Part shown: positions 55,873-64,000 of the stretch, piece by piece
Position numbering within the stretch: position 1 is the first letter of the stretch
Layout of the letters: each line of letters starts with the position of its first letter
NCBI RefSeq assembly: GCF_042680125.1
Contig: NZ_JBHTNY010000012.1
Direction: 5' to 3' (one strand)
Origin: Robinsoniella peoriensis
GTDB lineage: Bacteria > Bacillota > Clostridia > Lachnospirales > Lachnospiraceae
Length of the DNA: 64,000 nucleotides
Position numbers and translations under genes: made by a program
Notes under the pieces: model-generated
What the model was told of the DNA's origin: nothing
The model's input: the letters and a program-made list of their open reading frames with translations, nothing else
Database searches by the model: none

Positions 55873-58800
55873 TTATGACTTTGTTTTAACATTTACAGAC
55901 TTGCTATAGCTTCCATATACTTTTTTACCTTTATATACTTTGTAAGCCTTTACTTTGTATGAATATACTTTTCCTTTTTTGACCTTCTTATCCGTAAAGT
56001 ATAGTTTCTTTGCATTTACCTGCGCAGCCTTTACCCATGTTTTCCCTTTCTTTTTCATAACAACATATCCGGATGCGCCAGACACTTTGTTCCATTTTAC
56101 CACTACATTATTTTTAGAAGCTTTTGCCTTTGCGGTCACCGTTTGCGGCACAACTTTTTTAGTGGCTGTTTTGTATTTACTATAGGTCGTCTTTCCATTT
56201 ACTTTCTTAAAAGCTTTTACTTCAAATACATATTTCTTACCGGGAGTACCTTTCTTATAAGTATAAGTGATTATGCGGTTGTTCTTAATGGTCTTCTCCG
56301 TACTCCACTTTTTGCCTGTCTTTACACGGATTACATATCCGTCCGCATCTGCTACCGTTTTCCAGGATAATTTAATCTCTTTTGATTTATAGGATACTGC
56401 TTTTACGGCAACCTTAACTGCCGCTACTTTCTTTGCTGACTCTGCTGCCAGCTTATCTGCATCTATTTTTAAATTTTTAATTGCATTTGTTAATGCTGAT
56501 ACCAGATCATTTACCTGCTGCTGTGTGGCATCTGTTTTGTTTGATAACTCCTGAGCTTTTACTATTGCATTTTGCAGGGCTTTGTAGGATTCATCCGTAT
56601 AGTTTCCTTGTCTGATCCCTTTTGCCTCAGCTATTTTTGCATTTAATGCCGTTTTGGATACCACCGCCGGTTTTTCTTTTAATCTGGCTATTGCACTTTC
56701 TAACCTGCTTAACTGTGCATTTACTTCCTCCTGTGTGGCATCTGTTTTGTTCCATACCGCCTGGGATTTTCCGATCTCTTCCTGAAGAGCTTTGTAGGAT
56801 TCATCCGTATAGTTCCCCTGTCTGATCCCTTTAGCTTCTGCTATTTTGGAATTTAACTTTGCTTTATCAACCTGGGGTACTTCTGCCGTGTTCGTGTCAA
56901 TTGTCAGATCTACCCAGCCATTTCCGGATACAGTAATCATAGCCGTACCTGCAGCGGCATCATATTCCACAACCGGTTCCTGATACTGATCCTTTAAGCC
57001 ATTAGTTACATTTACCTCCGGCTCACTTTCCAGTCCAACCAGTTCAAAGGTTGTATCTCTGAAGGTATCATCGTCCGGATTTGGAATATACTCATCCCGT
57101 ATCCAGTCCTGAAGTTTGGTATTGTGGTCCGTATCCCAGCGGTCCGTCACCGTGGTGCCGTATCCTTCCCAGATACTGTCTTTATCCACACGATAATTAT
57201 TCAGTTTTATCTGAAGCTCACCATCCTGATCATCCAGGATCACATAAGTATGCGGTGTCATTGTAATATCTACGGATTTATTACCTTCTAACGGAAGTTT
57301 TGCATTTTGCACCCCATCCACATTCACATTACTGTTGTATAAATACCAGGTATCATTCAATAGCTGTCCAAATGCCGTACCGGTATACTGTTCCGGATAT
57401 TTTTCTTCAAAATATGCTTTTTTCGCATCTTTATTCGCAAGCTGTGCACTGGATTGATTCAATATCTCAATATCGCCGAATACTGCTTTTACAGTTTTTT
57501 CATCTACTGCCTCCGGGACTGCAGGTATTAATCCATATCGACCCGTAGTCTGGGTTGGCAGTGTGGCATCTTCCCAGTTCAAACCTTTTTGCAGTAAGTT
57601 TCCTGCACTCTTTAAAGAACTTAATTTTCCATAGAACACTGCTTTTGTATCAGCAAGCACTTCCTCTTTACCTGGTGCCGGATTCTTAATCGCATAGCGC
57701 ATGAACTCTGCAATTACATTTTCAAAGCAAGGTGAATTCTGGTTATAAGAACCATATACATACGCCGGGTGCTCAAAGTTGTAGACACATCCGCCATTTG
57801 TATAGATACTCATCATTTCGATACCAAGCAGTGCTTCCGGTTCGGTTGCAACCGGTCTTGCTTCTTCCCCACCCGGATTATAAGAATACTGACCATCAAA
57901 TAATTTACCAAATCCTTTTTCATACCATTTCCAGGTATCAGCCAGACCGCCCCATTGTGCACAAATTCCGGTTAGCCAGAGGCCCTGCATATAGCTGGCT
58001 GTTCCTGCATTGGAGTTAGTACCGGCAGGTGTGTTCTTCCAGGTGAAAATAAAATTATTACCGTAAAGTTTCAATGCTTCATTAAATTTCTCATTTGCTA
58101 TTACATTTTCAATAACACCCTCCTGGTGCTCGCTCCATACAAAATATCCGCCGTTTTCAGCTGCAACCCGCAGATAATCGGCACCCATAGTAGCAACCTT
58201 ATTGTAGTCAGTCCAATAATTTTCAGTGGACATAATTCCTTTTAACACACTGTGCTGTTTGAACATCCGGTCAATCCACTCAGCATCCAGATTCGCTGTT
58301 CCCGTCCAGTAATTCTGCTGGCCTGCCGTAGCTACCACCATCATTACCGGGATGTTATTTTCCTGGGCAATTGCCAGCTGCTGCTCATAAAACGCTTTTG
58401 CCGTGTGGGAATCACTTTCATTTAAGCCAATCTTGCCACCCAGATGAATTTCAATGACTGCGTTTTCTTTTAAATCTTCCGGAACCTGTTTCCAGCGTGA
58501 AACCAGATCATCTCCCCAATCCAGGGTACTTCCTGATTCACTGTAAGACTTTCCGTACAGCGGCATAATAAGCAGAGGATTTTCATTATTTACCTCTATT
58601 CTTTTTTCCACTTCCGGTCTGCTTCCCGTTAATTTGTACATGGCATCTGCATAGTTTGCAGATGTATATCCTATATCCCAGTGAGACTGGCCTTCCGCCA
58701 ATGCAGCATACCAGATATGGAATGTTCCGTTTCCTTTTGCCCCACCTGGCTCATACCAGAAAGTAGAACGGTATATCTGTCCTGCATCCCAGGTCCCGGG

Positions 58801-61209
58801 TGCCCCTACTGTAATTAAAGCTTTTTCAGATACCGGCTCCCAATGAATACCATCTTTGGATTTCGAGAAACGCAGGGAAGAATTATCCGGTCCGCTTCCT
58901 GCCGGAAATGCCTGCTGAAGTGCCCAATATTCCTGAAATTCCTCTACCCACTGGATATCCTGGTGCCATGGATACATCTGCAGCCCGTCTTCATTTACTC
59001 CAAGAAAATTCTCCACGTAAGTCTTATCCGACCAATTGCTGATCCCGTCTTGGGATGTCCGATACCATACTTTGTTATTCTGTTTGTTTTCATATCCTAC
59101 ATCTCCGGCATCATTTGCCCACATTTTGTAGATTTTTTCTGTTTTATCATATACTACGGTTGGAGAAAGGTCTGAATATCTTTCGCCTTCTGTGGCAATG
59201 GCGCAGCCGTGATCCGTTGGTCCAGTCATCAAAACATCAGTTTCGTCTTCCACTCCCCAGTTAATCCCATCATAAGAAACACGGTATCTGATTTCAGAAC
59301 GATGTGTTTTACCATTAACCGCCTCATCCTGTGCCCATTCCCAGTACATAATCAACCGGTCATTTACCGGGTCATATACAATATCGGTATCACAATTATG
59401 TTCATTTTGATTTTCTATTTCACTGTCATAGCGCGGCTGTACAGGGTTCTGGGCAGGAAACTCCCAGTTTACGCCATCGTTGGATGCAGCTATACAGGGA
59501 TTTTCAAAATAGGAACTTCCCGGTTTATTCGGTGTATATGCCATCCAGTATTTATACCCATTCCACGGCTCATCAAACACCGTAACATCCGGGTGGGTTA
59601 CCTGATCATTCGTGCCCGGGCCCTGTAGCTTCAGCGGATTAACTGCATTTGGGAAAATCTTGCTGTCATCCGGCTTTTCCGGTACGATTTCATCTCCAAA
59701 TACGTAAGCATTCACATTTAATTCTACAATGTGATTTGTTACGCCTGATGTCCCATTAACACCATATGTATAAACTCTGATATACCTTGCTTTTGTATTT
59801 TCCGGTACCGGAAATGTCTTGCCACTTTCTGTTTCTGCATAGAGCATATCACTTCCTGCTCCCAGGTGATGTATTTCTCCCGTCGTATCCGAGTTAAAGA
59901 TAACTGCTGCATTTTCAAAGCTCTCATCCTCAGATACTACAATTGCAGTAGCTGCATAAGTTCTGCCATCTTTCCAGTATCTCCACAGTTGTATATCGGA
60001 CAGTAAATAGCTCCCTTTTAAATCTACCTCCACATAGAGTGACTCCCTTACGGCTCCGCTATTTGCCTGATCTCCAAAATCAAAATAACTGGAGCTGTCA
60101 ATAACTCCGTCAACAGCCTTAGAACTGTTAACTGCTGAATCCGGATTAACAGGAGCCTCCGAATTATCTGATGACTTTCGTGCCACTACCGTTTTTTTGA
60201 ATGCAACATTTTCGGGTTCCGGCAGTGTCTGATAAAATTTTGCATCTGCCCAATTGGCGTGATCAGACCAAGTTTCCGTTACTTTATCCGCGTATAATGT
60301 TAAAGTTTTGGCTGTATCGGGTATGTTAACAGAAATCTTAACCGCATTCGAAAGCGGATCCAGTACACCGGTTTCTGATACAATCTTGTCATCAATTTTC
60401 ACCCTGAATTCTACGTCGCAGACTTCCCCCGGAATGTTTTCTTTCTGGCTGTAGTCTACACCCACGTAAGTTTCAAACTTTGTATATCCCTTTCCCTCCA
60501 GATCGTACACAATGGTGGAATCTGTCTGTGTTCCAATCCCCTTGTCAAATTCTGTTACCGTTCCATCCACTTTTAGCGTAATTTTTCCGCCGCCAAAGGA
60601 CTTATCCTTTCTGGTAGGCAGCTCGCTATCTACTGTATGATTTTCTGACTTCCATTGCAGGTCTGACAGATACACAATCCGGTTTGCTGGATCCTGGGCA
60701 TCTTCCAGAATTTCAGTTACCCTTACCTTTCCGTTCCTATCTGACGCTTTCTTTGTCCCTTGCGTCTGTATTTCTTTCATGTGTGTTTCTTCTGCCGGTT
60801 CTTCTTTTGTCTGTACTTCTTCTGTCTGCGCATCTTCTGTCTGCATTTCTTCTGTCTGTACTTCTTTTGTCTGCGCATCTTCTGTCTGCATTTCTTCTGT
60901 CTGTACTTCTTCTGTCTGCGCATCTTCTGTCTGCATTTCTTTTGTCTGTACTTCTTCTGTCTGTACAATCCCGCTGTCTTTTGTACCTTCCATCAAAACC
61001 TCTGCTGTCTCTTCCCCGGTTAACTTCTGCTCCCTTTCTTCGGTTGTCTGCTCCTGGTTCCGGATAGCCTGTTCCTCTGTCAAATACCCCGTTTGCCCTT
61101 TCACTAATCTGGTTCCTGTGCCACTTTCTGCCGCAGCGCTCAATGGTGAAGCGAGACACATACAGGATGCGGTTAAAAGTGCCACTAGTTTTTTTGCCCT
61201 AAACTTCAT
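55873..61209 (-). CDS. Giant secreted GH98 glycosidase with FIVAR and Fn3 tail
   Basis: 1,778 residues. Order: signal peptide (about 1-27, ending SAAAE); acidic/Thr/Gln repeat region (~83-140) of 15-residue units; NPCBM (~178-328); discoidin (~333-502); propeller (~538-855); GH98 (~872-1440); two FIVAR repeats (~1447-1580); two Lys-rich Fn3 domains (~1605-1778). GH98 residues E996 (STENYW), D1091 (LADTWKW) and E1146 (YNFEHPAY) keep the same triad spacing as the neighbour paralog. There is no sortase motif; the basic Fn3 tail may bind wall polymers. GGAGGAGGA precedes the ATG. It is the first of the two GH98 genes, with a conserved upstream motif. Confidence 0.88.
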   Translation of the reverse strand: MKFRAKKLVALLTASCMCLASPLSAAAESGTGTRLVKGQTGYLTEEQAIRNQEQTTEEREQKLTGEETAEVLMEGTKDSGIVQTEEVQTKEMQTEDAQTEEVQTEEMQTEDAQTKEVQTEEMQTEDAQTEEVQTKEEPAEETHMKEIQTQGTKKASDRNGKVRVTEILEDAQDPANRIVYLSDLQWKSENHTVDSELPTRKDKSFGGGKITLKVDGTVTEFDKGIGTQTDSTIVYDLEGKGYTKFETYVGVDYSQKENIPGEVCDVEFRVKIDDKIVSETGVLDPLSNAVKISVNIPDTAKTLTLYADKVTETWSDHANWADAKFYQTLPEPENVAFKKTVVARKSSDNSEAPVNPDSAVNSSKAVDGVIDSSSYFDFGDQANSGAVRESLYVEVDLKGSYLLSDIQLWRYWKDGRTYAATAIVVSEDESFENAAVIFNSDTTGEIHHLGAGSDMLYAETESGKTFPVPENTKARYIRVYTYGVNGTSGVTNHIVELNVNAYVFGDEIVPEKPDDSKIFPNAVNPLKLQGPGTNDQVTHPDVTVFDEPWNGYKYWMAYTPNKPGSSYFENPCIAASNDGVNWEFPAQNPVQPRYDSEIENQNEHNCDTDIVYDPVNDRLIMYWEWAQDEAVNGKTHRSEIRYRVSYDGINWGVEDETDVLMTGPTDHGCAIATEGERYSDLSPTVVYDKTEKIYKMWANDAGDVGYENKQNNKVWYRTSQDGISNWSDKTYVENFLGVNEDGLQMYPWHQDIQWVEEFQEYWALQQAFPAGSGPDNSSLRFSKSKDGIHWEPVSEKALITVGAPGTWDAGQIYRSTFWYEPGGAKGNGTFHIWYAALAEGQSHWDIGYTSANYADAMYKLTGSRPEVEKRIEVNNENPLLIMPLYGKSYSESGSTLDWGDDLVSRWKQVPEDLKENAVIEIHLGGKIGLNESDSHTAKAFYEQQLAIAQENNIPVMMVVATAGQQNYWTGTANLDAEWIDRMFKQHSVLKGIMSTENYWTDYNKVATMGADYLRVAAENGGYFVWSEHQEGVIENVIANEKFNEALKLYGNNFIFTWKNTPAGTNSNAGTASYMQGLWLTGICAQWGGLADTWKWYEKGFGKLFDGQYSYNPGGEEARPVATEPEALLGIEMMSIYTNGGCVYNFEHPAYVYGSYNQNSPCFENVIAEFMRYAIKNPAPGKEEVLADTKAVFYGKLSSLKSAGNLLQKGLNWEDATLPTQTTGRYGLIPAVPEAVDEKTVKAVFGDIEILNQSSAQLANKDAKKAYFEEKYPEQYTGTAFGQLLNDTWYLYNSNVNVDGVQNAKLPLEGNKSVDITMTPHTYVILDDQDGELQIKLNNYRVDKDSIWEGYGTTVTDRWDTDHNTKLQDWIRDEYIPNPDDDTFRDTTFELVGLESEPEVNVTNGLKDQYQEPVVEYDAAAGTAMITVSGNGWVDLTIDTNTAEVPQVDKAKLNSKIAEAKGIRQGNYTDESYKALQEEIGKSQAVWNKTDATQEEVNAQLSRLESAIARLKEKPAVVSKTALNAKIAEAKGIRQGNYTDESYKALQNAIVKAQELSNKTDATQQQVNDLVSALTNAIKNLKIDADKLAAESAKKVAAVKVAVKAVSYKSKEIKLSWKTVADADGYVIRVKTGKKWSTEKTIKNNRIITYTYKKGTPGKKYVFEVKAFKKVNGKTTYSKYKTATKKVVPQTVTAKAKASKNNVVVKWNKVSGASGYVVMKKKGKTWVKAAQVNAKKLYFTDKKVKKGKVYSYKVKAYKVYKGKKVYGSYSKSVNVKTKS
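60811..60960 (-). repeat. 45-base tandem repeats in the N-terminal region of a GH98 gene
   Basis: Three full units (from 60811, 60856, 60901) plus a partial fourth encode EVQT-EEMQTEDAQT type repeats. The units differ at a few positions. Length is a multiple of three, so copy changes would stay in frame. Confidence 0.85.
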
Positions 61210-61502
61210 ATAAATCCTCCTCCTTATAACTCTTTTATTAATTATAAATTGAGGAGGTAGTTAAATGAATGCGATTATCTGCCCCCTTTCATCACATTTT
61301 TGACCACTCCCACCGCAAGATATTACAGATTACTAATTTTTTACTTTTTTCATCGAATTTTTGCCTGAAATTACCATATAATACGTTTTTTTAATTTTTA
61401 ATTGCATTTGACTAAATGACGGATATAATAAAGATGTAAAGAATTCACATACCTGTAACATGGACGTTCTATCATTATGACTGATCCATACGAAAGGAAC
61501 AT
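61210..61502. promoter_or_regulatory. Divergent intergenic region with shared upstream motif
   Basis: About 290 bases between the GH98 gene (minus) and the phosphoesterase gene (plus), without a gene. On the minus strand GCAAAAATTCGATG and GTAAAAAATTAGTA (61331-61364, starts 20 bases apart) resemble the motif before the binding-protein gene. An inverted ATTCACAT/ATGTGAAT pair lies before the phosphoesterase start. Promoters for both directions are expected here but not assigned. Confidence 0.35.
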
Positions 61503-61508
61503 GTGAAT

Positions 61509-62345
61509 ATGAAAATTTTAAAAAGAACCCTGATTTTTATGCTTTGCCTTTTCTTAACTGCCGCACTGCTTGCCGGATATGCATTTAAGATAGAACCCTT
61601 TATGGTGTTCACCCATTACTATGACCTGAATGCTCCCGACAGAAAGATCACACAAGTTATCCGTGTGGTACAGTTATCCGATATCCAGGTAAATGCCTCT
61701 TATACAGAAAATAAACTTGAAGAACTTGTGGACAAGGTTAATGATCTTTCACCGGATGTCATTGTCTTTACCGGGGACTTGTTTGATAACTTTTCAAAAT
61801 ATAAGGCTGTAGATGCCGTTACTTCGGCACTGTCAGCTCTGAATGCGTCATATGGTAAATATGCTGTCTGGGGAAATCGTGACTATGGCGGCGGTGCCTC
61901 CCGGGTTTATGCAGATATTATGTCGAATTCCGGCTTTACACTGCTGAAAAATGAAGGTATCACCGTAACTACCACAAAGGGGCATGAATTATTCATCGGC
62001 GGTCTGGACGATGCCCTGCTTGGATTTCCAGATATATCAACTACTTTGCGCTACATGGAAGATGATCCTGATTATCGGATCATTTTGCTGCACGAACCGG
62101 ATATTGCAGACCGTTTTGAGGCTGGCTCTGCCAATCTGCTTCTGGCGGGTCACAGTCACGGAGGCCAGGTAAAACTTCCATTTATCAAAAGCCCGGTTAC
62201 ATCACTTGCTGAAAAATATACATCCGGATTTTATGATATCGATAACAATATGAAACTCTATGTAAATACCGGTATTGGGACTTCTCATATTCCGGCACGA
62301 TTTATGGTGCCTCCCGAAATTGCGGTATTCAATATTGGACTATAA
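61509..62345 (+). CDS. Membrane-anchored metallophosphoesterase with altered metal-site histidines
   Basis: About 278 residues. An N-terminal hydrophobic segment (TLIFMLCLFLTAALLAGYAF) anchors or exports it, followed by a calcineurin-type phosphoesterase domain. The family pattern is D-x-H, GDxxD, GNH(D/E), H and GHxH. Here these read LSDIQVN (Gln in place of His), FTGDLFDN, VWGNRDYGG (Arg in place of His), LLHEPD and AGHSHGGQ. Two of the usual histidines are therefore changed, although the other ligands remain, so catalysis may be altered. GTG at 61503 is an alternative start. It leads an operon with a response regulator and kinase. Confidence 0.8.
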   Translation: MKILKRTLIFMLCLFLTAALLAGYAFKIEPFMVFTHYYDLNAPDRKITQVIRVVQLSDIQVNASYTENKLEELVDKVNDLSPDVIVFTGDLFDNFSKYKAVDAVTSALSALNASYGKYAVWGNRDYGGGASRVYADIMSNSGFTLLKNEGITVTTTKGHELFIGGLDDALLGFPDISTTLRYMEDDPDYRIILLHEPDIADRFEAGSANLLLAGHSHGGQVKLPFIKSPVTSLAEKYTSGFYDIDNNMKLYVNTGIGTSHIPARFMVPPEIAVFNIGL

Positions 62346-62370
62346 AGCTTGCGCTATCAGGAGGATAATT

Positions 62371-63021
62371 ATGAAAATATTAATCGCAGAAGACGAAAAA
62401 GATATGCAGAAGATCATGAAGCTCTATCTTACCGGAGCAGGTCATGAAGTTGCTGCCGTTTCCGATGGACGGGAGGCTTTTGATCTATTGTGCAAAGAAA
62501 AATTCGACCTTTTGATTTCTGACTGGATGATGCCTGTCATGGACGGGATTGCCCTGTGCAAGGCTGTGCGTGAATATCATATGCCCATAAGAATTATAAT
62601 GCTCACAGCGAAGGGGGGAATTTCTGACGAAATTGCAGGTCTGACTTATGGTGCAGACGACTATATACGCAAACCTTTTGAGCCAAAGATCCTGCTCCTT
62701 CGGATTGAAAAACTTTTTCAGCTGGGAAAACTGCTTACCTGCGGCAGCCTTACCTTAAATCCGGACACCAGAATCGTAAAAATACGGCAGGAAGAAATAA
62801 AACTAACCAAAAAAGAATACGAACTCCTTTACACCTTTTTCCTGAACCAGGGCATGATTCTATCCAGAGAACAATTACTTTCCAGCGTTTGGGGAATGGA
62901 CTATTATGGCGATGAACGCACCCTGGATACCCATATACGGAGACTTCGCAATAAAATAGGAGAAAAGTATATCACTACCCACATCGGTATCGGATACATG
63001 TTGGAGAATCAAAATGAGTAA
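62371..63021 (+). CDS. OmpR-family response regulator
   Basis: 216-residue regulator: REC (MKILIAEDEKDM, phospho-acceptor in LISDWMMPVMDG) plus winged-helix C-terminal domain (ending RTLDTHIRRLRNKIGEKYITTHIGIGYML). The frame opens further upstream inside the phosphoesterase gene, but AGGAGG directly before ATG 62371 fixes the start. The downstream kinase ATG overlaps its end by eight bases, so the pair is coupled. Likely target and signal are unknown. Confidence 0.93.
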   Translation: MKILIAEDEKDMQKIMKLYLTGAGHEVAAVSDGREAFDLLCKEKFDLLISDWMMPVMDGIALCKAVREYHMPIRIIMLTAKGGISDEIAGLTYGADDYIRKPFEPKILLLRIEKLFQLGKLLTCGSLTLNPDTRIVKIRQEEIKLTKKEYELLYTFFLNQGMILSREQLLSSVWGMDYYGDERTLDTHIRRLRNKIGEKYITTHIGIGYMLENQNE

Positions 63022-64000
63022 ACTTGCCAAAAAATTTCTATTGAGTATTTCAGCCGTTTTAATTGTCGTTGTATTAATATCAGTCGTTGTAAATTCACAG
63101 TTTATCGGAAGATATTATATCTATGAAAGAAAGTCAGAAATCAATGAAATTTGTAATACACTTATGCAAAATGCAGAATCATTAGACGAAGCCATTGCCG
63201 CACTGGAAGAATCCAGGGATGTAGTAATTGCCCGCGTAGACAATACCTCTGATATTGATGTATTAAATGAACGCCTCCGCAATGCGTTTCTGGATAAAGG
63301 TCTGGGGCTGGACCGTTACTGGCTTTGGGATCAGGATTACCTGAATACAATGGCAAACGGGAGACAACTGCGCATCTACAACCAATCCAAGCTGCATTAC
63401 AGTATACTTGTAGAATACTTGAATTTAGAGGAAACTTTTGCAGGAGTAGCTATCATCATTCCAAATATCAGCGAGATCGTCTCATTGATCAATGGCATTA
63501 CCTTATGTATCTTTTTAGCCGCAGTAATTATTATGATGATTCTCATCTATTTTCTGGTTAAGAAAATTACTACTCCCCTTTCAGAGATCAGCGCGCTGAC
63601 AAAGGATATTTCCAACCAGAATTTCAGTCAGATAGAAATCAGGACAAACGATGAGCTGGAAGACCTTGCCTGCAGCATCAATGACATGAGCTGCAAACTA
63701 AAAGAATCCCAGGAAGCTCTGATTGAAAAAAACCGACAGATGGAAGCTCTACTTGGTAATGTATCCCATGATCTGAAGACACCGGTGGCCCTGATTAAAG
63801 CTTATACCTGCGGCATTAAAGACGGCATTGATGACGGCACTTTCTTGGACACGGTTATCCGCCAGAATGAAAAAATGGAAAGGCTCATTGAAGGACTTCT
63901 TGATTTATCCCGCATCCGGCAAAAAGACTATCCCAAAGAATCTGTAGAGATCAGCAGTATGCTCACCGGAATGATCGAAGAATATCAGCTGGAGTTAGAA
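63014..64000 (+). CDS. Sensor histidine kinase, truncated by the window edge
   Basis: The open frame runs 329 codons to the last base with no stop, so the C-terminal ATPase domain lies outside the window. Seen: N-terminal span (FLLSISAVLIVVVLISVVV), an extracytoplasmic region, second span (ITLCIFLAAVIIMMILIYFL), HAMP-like region and HisKA with NVSHDLKTPVALIKAYT. The catalytic histidine is in VSHDLKTP. It partners with the regulator just upstream, and both follow the metallophosphoesterase gene. Confidence 0.9.
   Translation, partial: MSKLAKKFLLSISAVLIVVVLISVVVNSQFIGRYYIYERKSEINEICNTLMQNAESLDEAIAALEESRDVVIARVDNTSDIDVLNERLRNAFLDKGLGLDRYWLWDQDYLNTMANGRQLRIYNQSKLHYSILVEYLNLEETFAGVAIIIPNISEIVSLINGITLCIFLAAVIIMMILIYFLVKKITTPLSEISALTKDISNQNFSQIEIRTNDELEDLACSINDMSCKLKESQEALIEKNRQMEALLGNVSHDLKTPVALIKAYTCGIKDGIDDGTFLDTVIRQNEKMERLIEGLLDLSRIRQKDYPKESVEISSMLTGMIEEYQLELE

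Noticed and set aside
47595..61209. Possible sortase LPxTG anchor at either giant C-terminus
   Set aside because: Neither protein ends with an LPxTG-type motif, hydrophobic span and basic tail; the tails are LRR or lysine-rich Fn3.
60684..61213. Long plus-strand and other-frame open readings over the repeat region of the GH98 gene
   Set aside because: They are antisense or out-of-frame shadows produced by the 45-base repeat, and the minus-strand frame with signal peptide and domains is clearly the gene.

Overview
The window looks like a chromosome segment of a Gram-positive, spore-forming, low-to-moderate GC Clostridia, most probably a gut Lachnospiraceae. The reasons are Shine-Dalgarno (AGGAGG-type) starts, a spore photoproduct lyase, YesM/YesN-type two-component systems, Cys-lipobox substrate-binding proteins, a DUF4250 protein and very large secreted glycan-active proteins with discoidin, NPCBM, Big2, FIVAR and Fn3 modules. 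The species assignment is inference. No rRNA, tRNA, CRISPR array, intact transposase or prophage was seen.

Layout. 1-14.5 kb is mostly housekeeping: a YhaO/YhaN-type nuclease pair, metY, a split chromate transporter, a DUF368 polyprenyl-phosphate transporter, an AI-2E-family protein, an ABC exporter pair, a small [2Fe-2S] protein, a REC/HD-GYP/PAS/GGDEF c-di-GMP protein and an amidohydrolase. 14.8-24.8 kb holds a sugar module: rhamnose-mutarotase-like protein, uroporphyrinogen-decarboxylase-like protein, an Rbs-type ABC transporter, and a second sugar-binding lipoprotein in one operon with a YesM-like kinase and an AraC-type response regulator (a likely three-component sensor). 24.8-29.6 kb has a repeat-bearing membrane protein, DUF4250, ClpB and spore photoproduct lyase. 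29.7-35.8 kb is a LacI-controlled glycan module (six-hairpin glycosidase, two permeases, binding protein) with palindromic operators before the transporter and before lacI. 36-39 kb carries an OmpR-type two-component system and an Rpn-type nuclease.

39.4-61.2 kb is the most remarkable part. Two giant secreted proteins (about 2,666 and 1,778 residues), each with an NPCBM module, discoidin domains, a beta-propeller and a GH98 catalytic module, lie directly upstream of a tight same-strand operon: binding protein, two permeases, cytoplasmic GH29 alpha-L-fucosidase, BadF-type sugar kinase, SIS-domain sugar isomerase/deaminase, GH4 glycosidase, terminator. GH98 enzymes are known to release the A/B blood-group trisaccharide from host glycans. 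The locus therefore reads as a complete extracellular-release, import and intracellular-dismantling pathway for fucosylated (possibly GalNAc-containing) oligosaccharides.

The window ends in a plus-strand operon: a membrane-linked metallophosphoesterase with altered metal-site histidines, an OmpR regulator and a sensor kinase cut off at the right edge. Small dispersed and inverted repeats lie in several intergenic spaces. Where a start codon is moved from the longest open frame, the reason is given in that entry.
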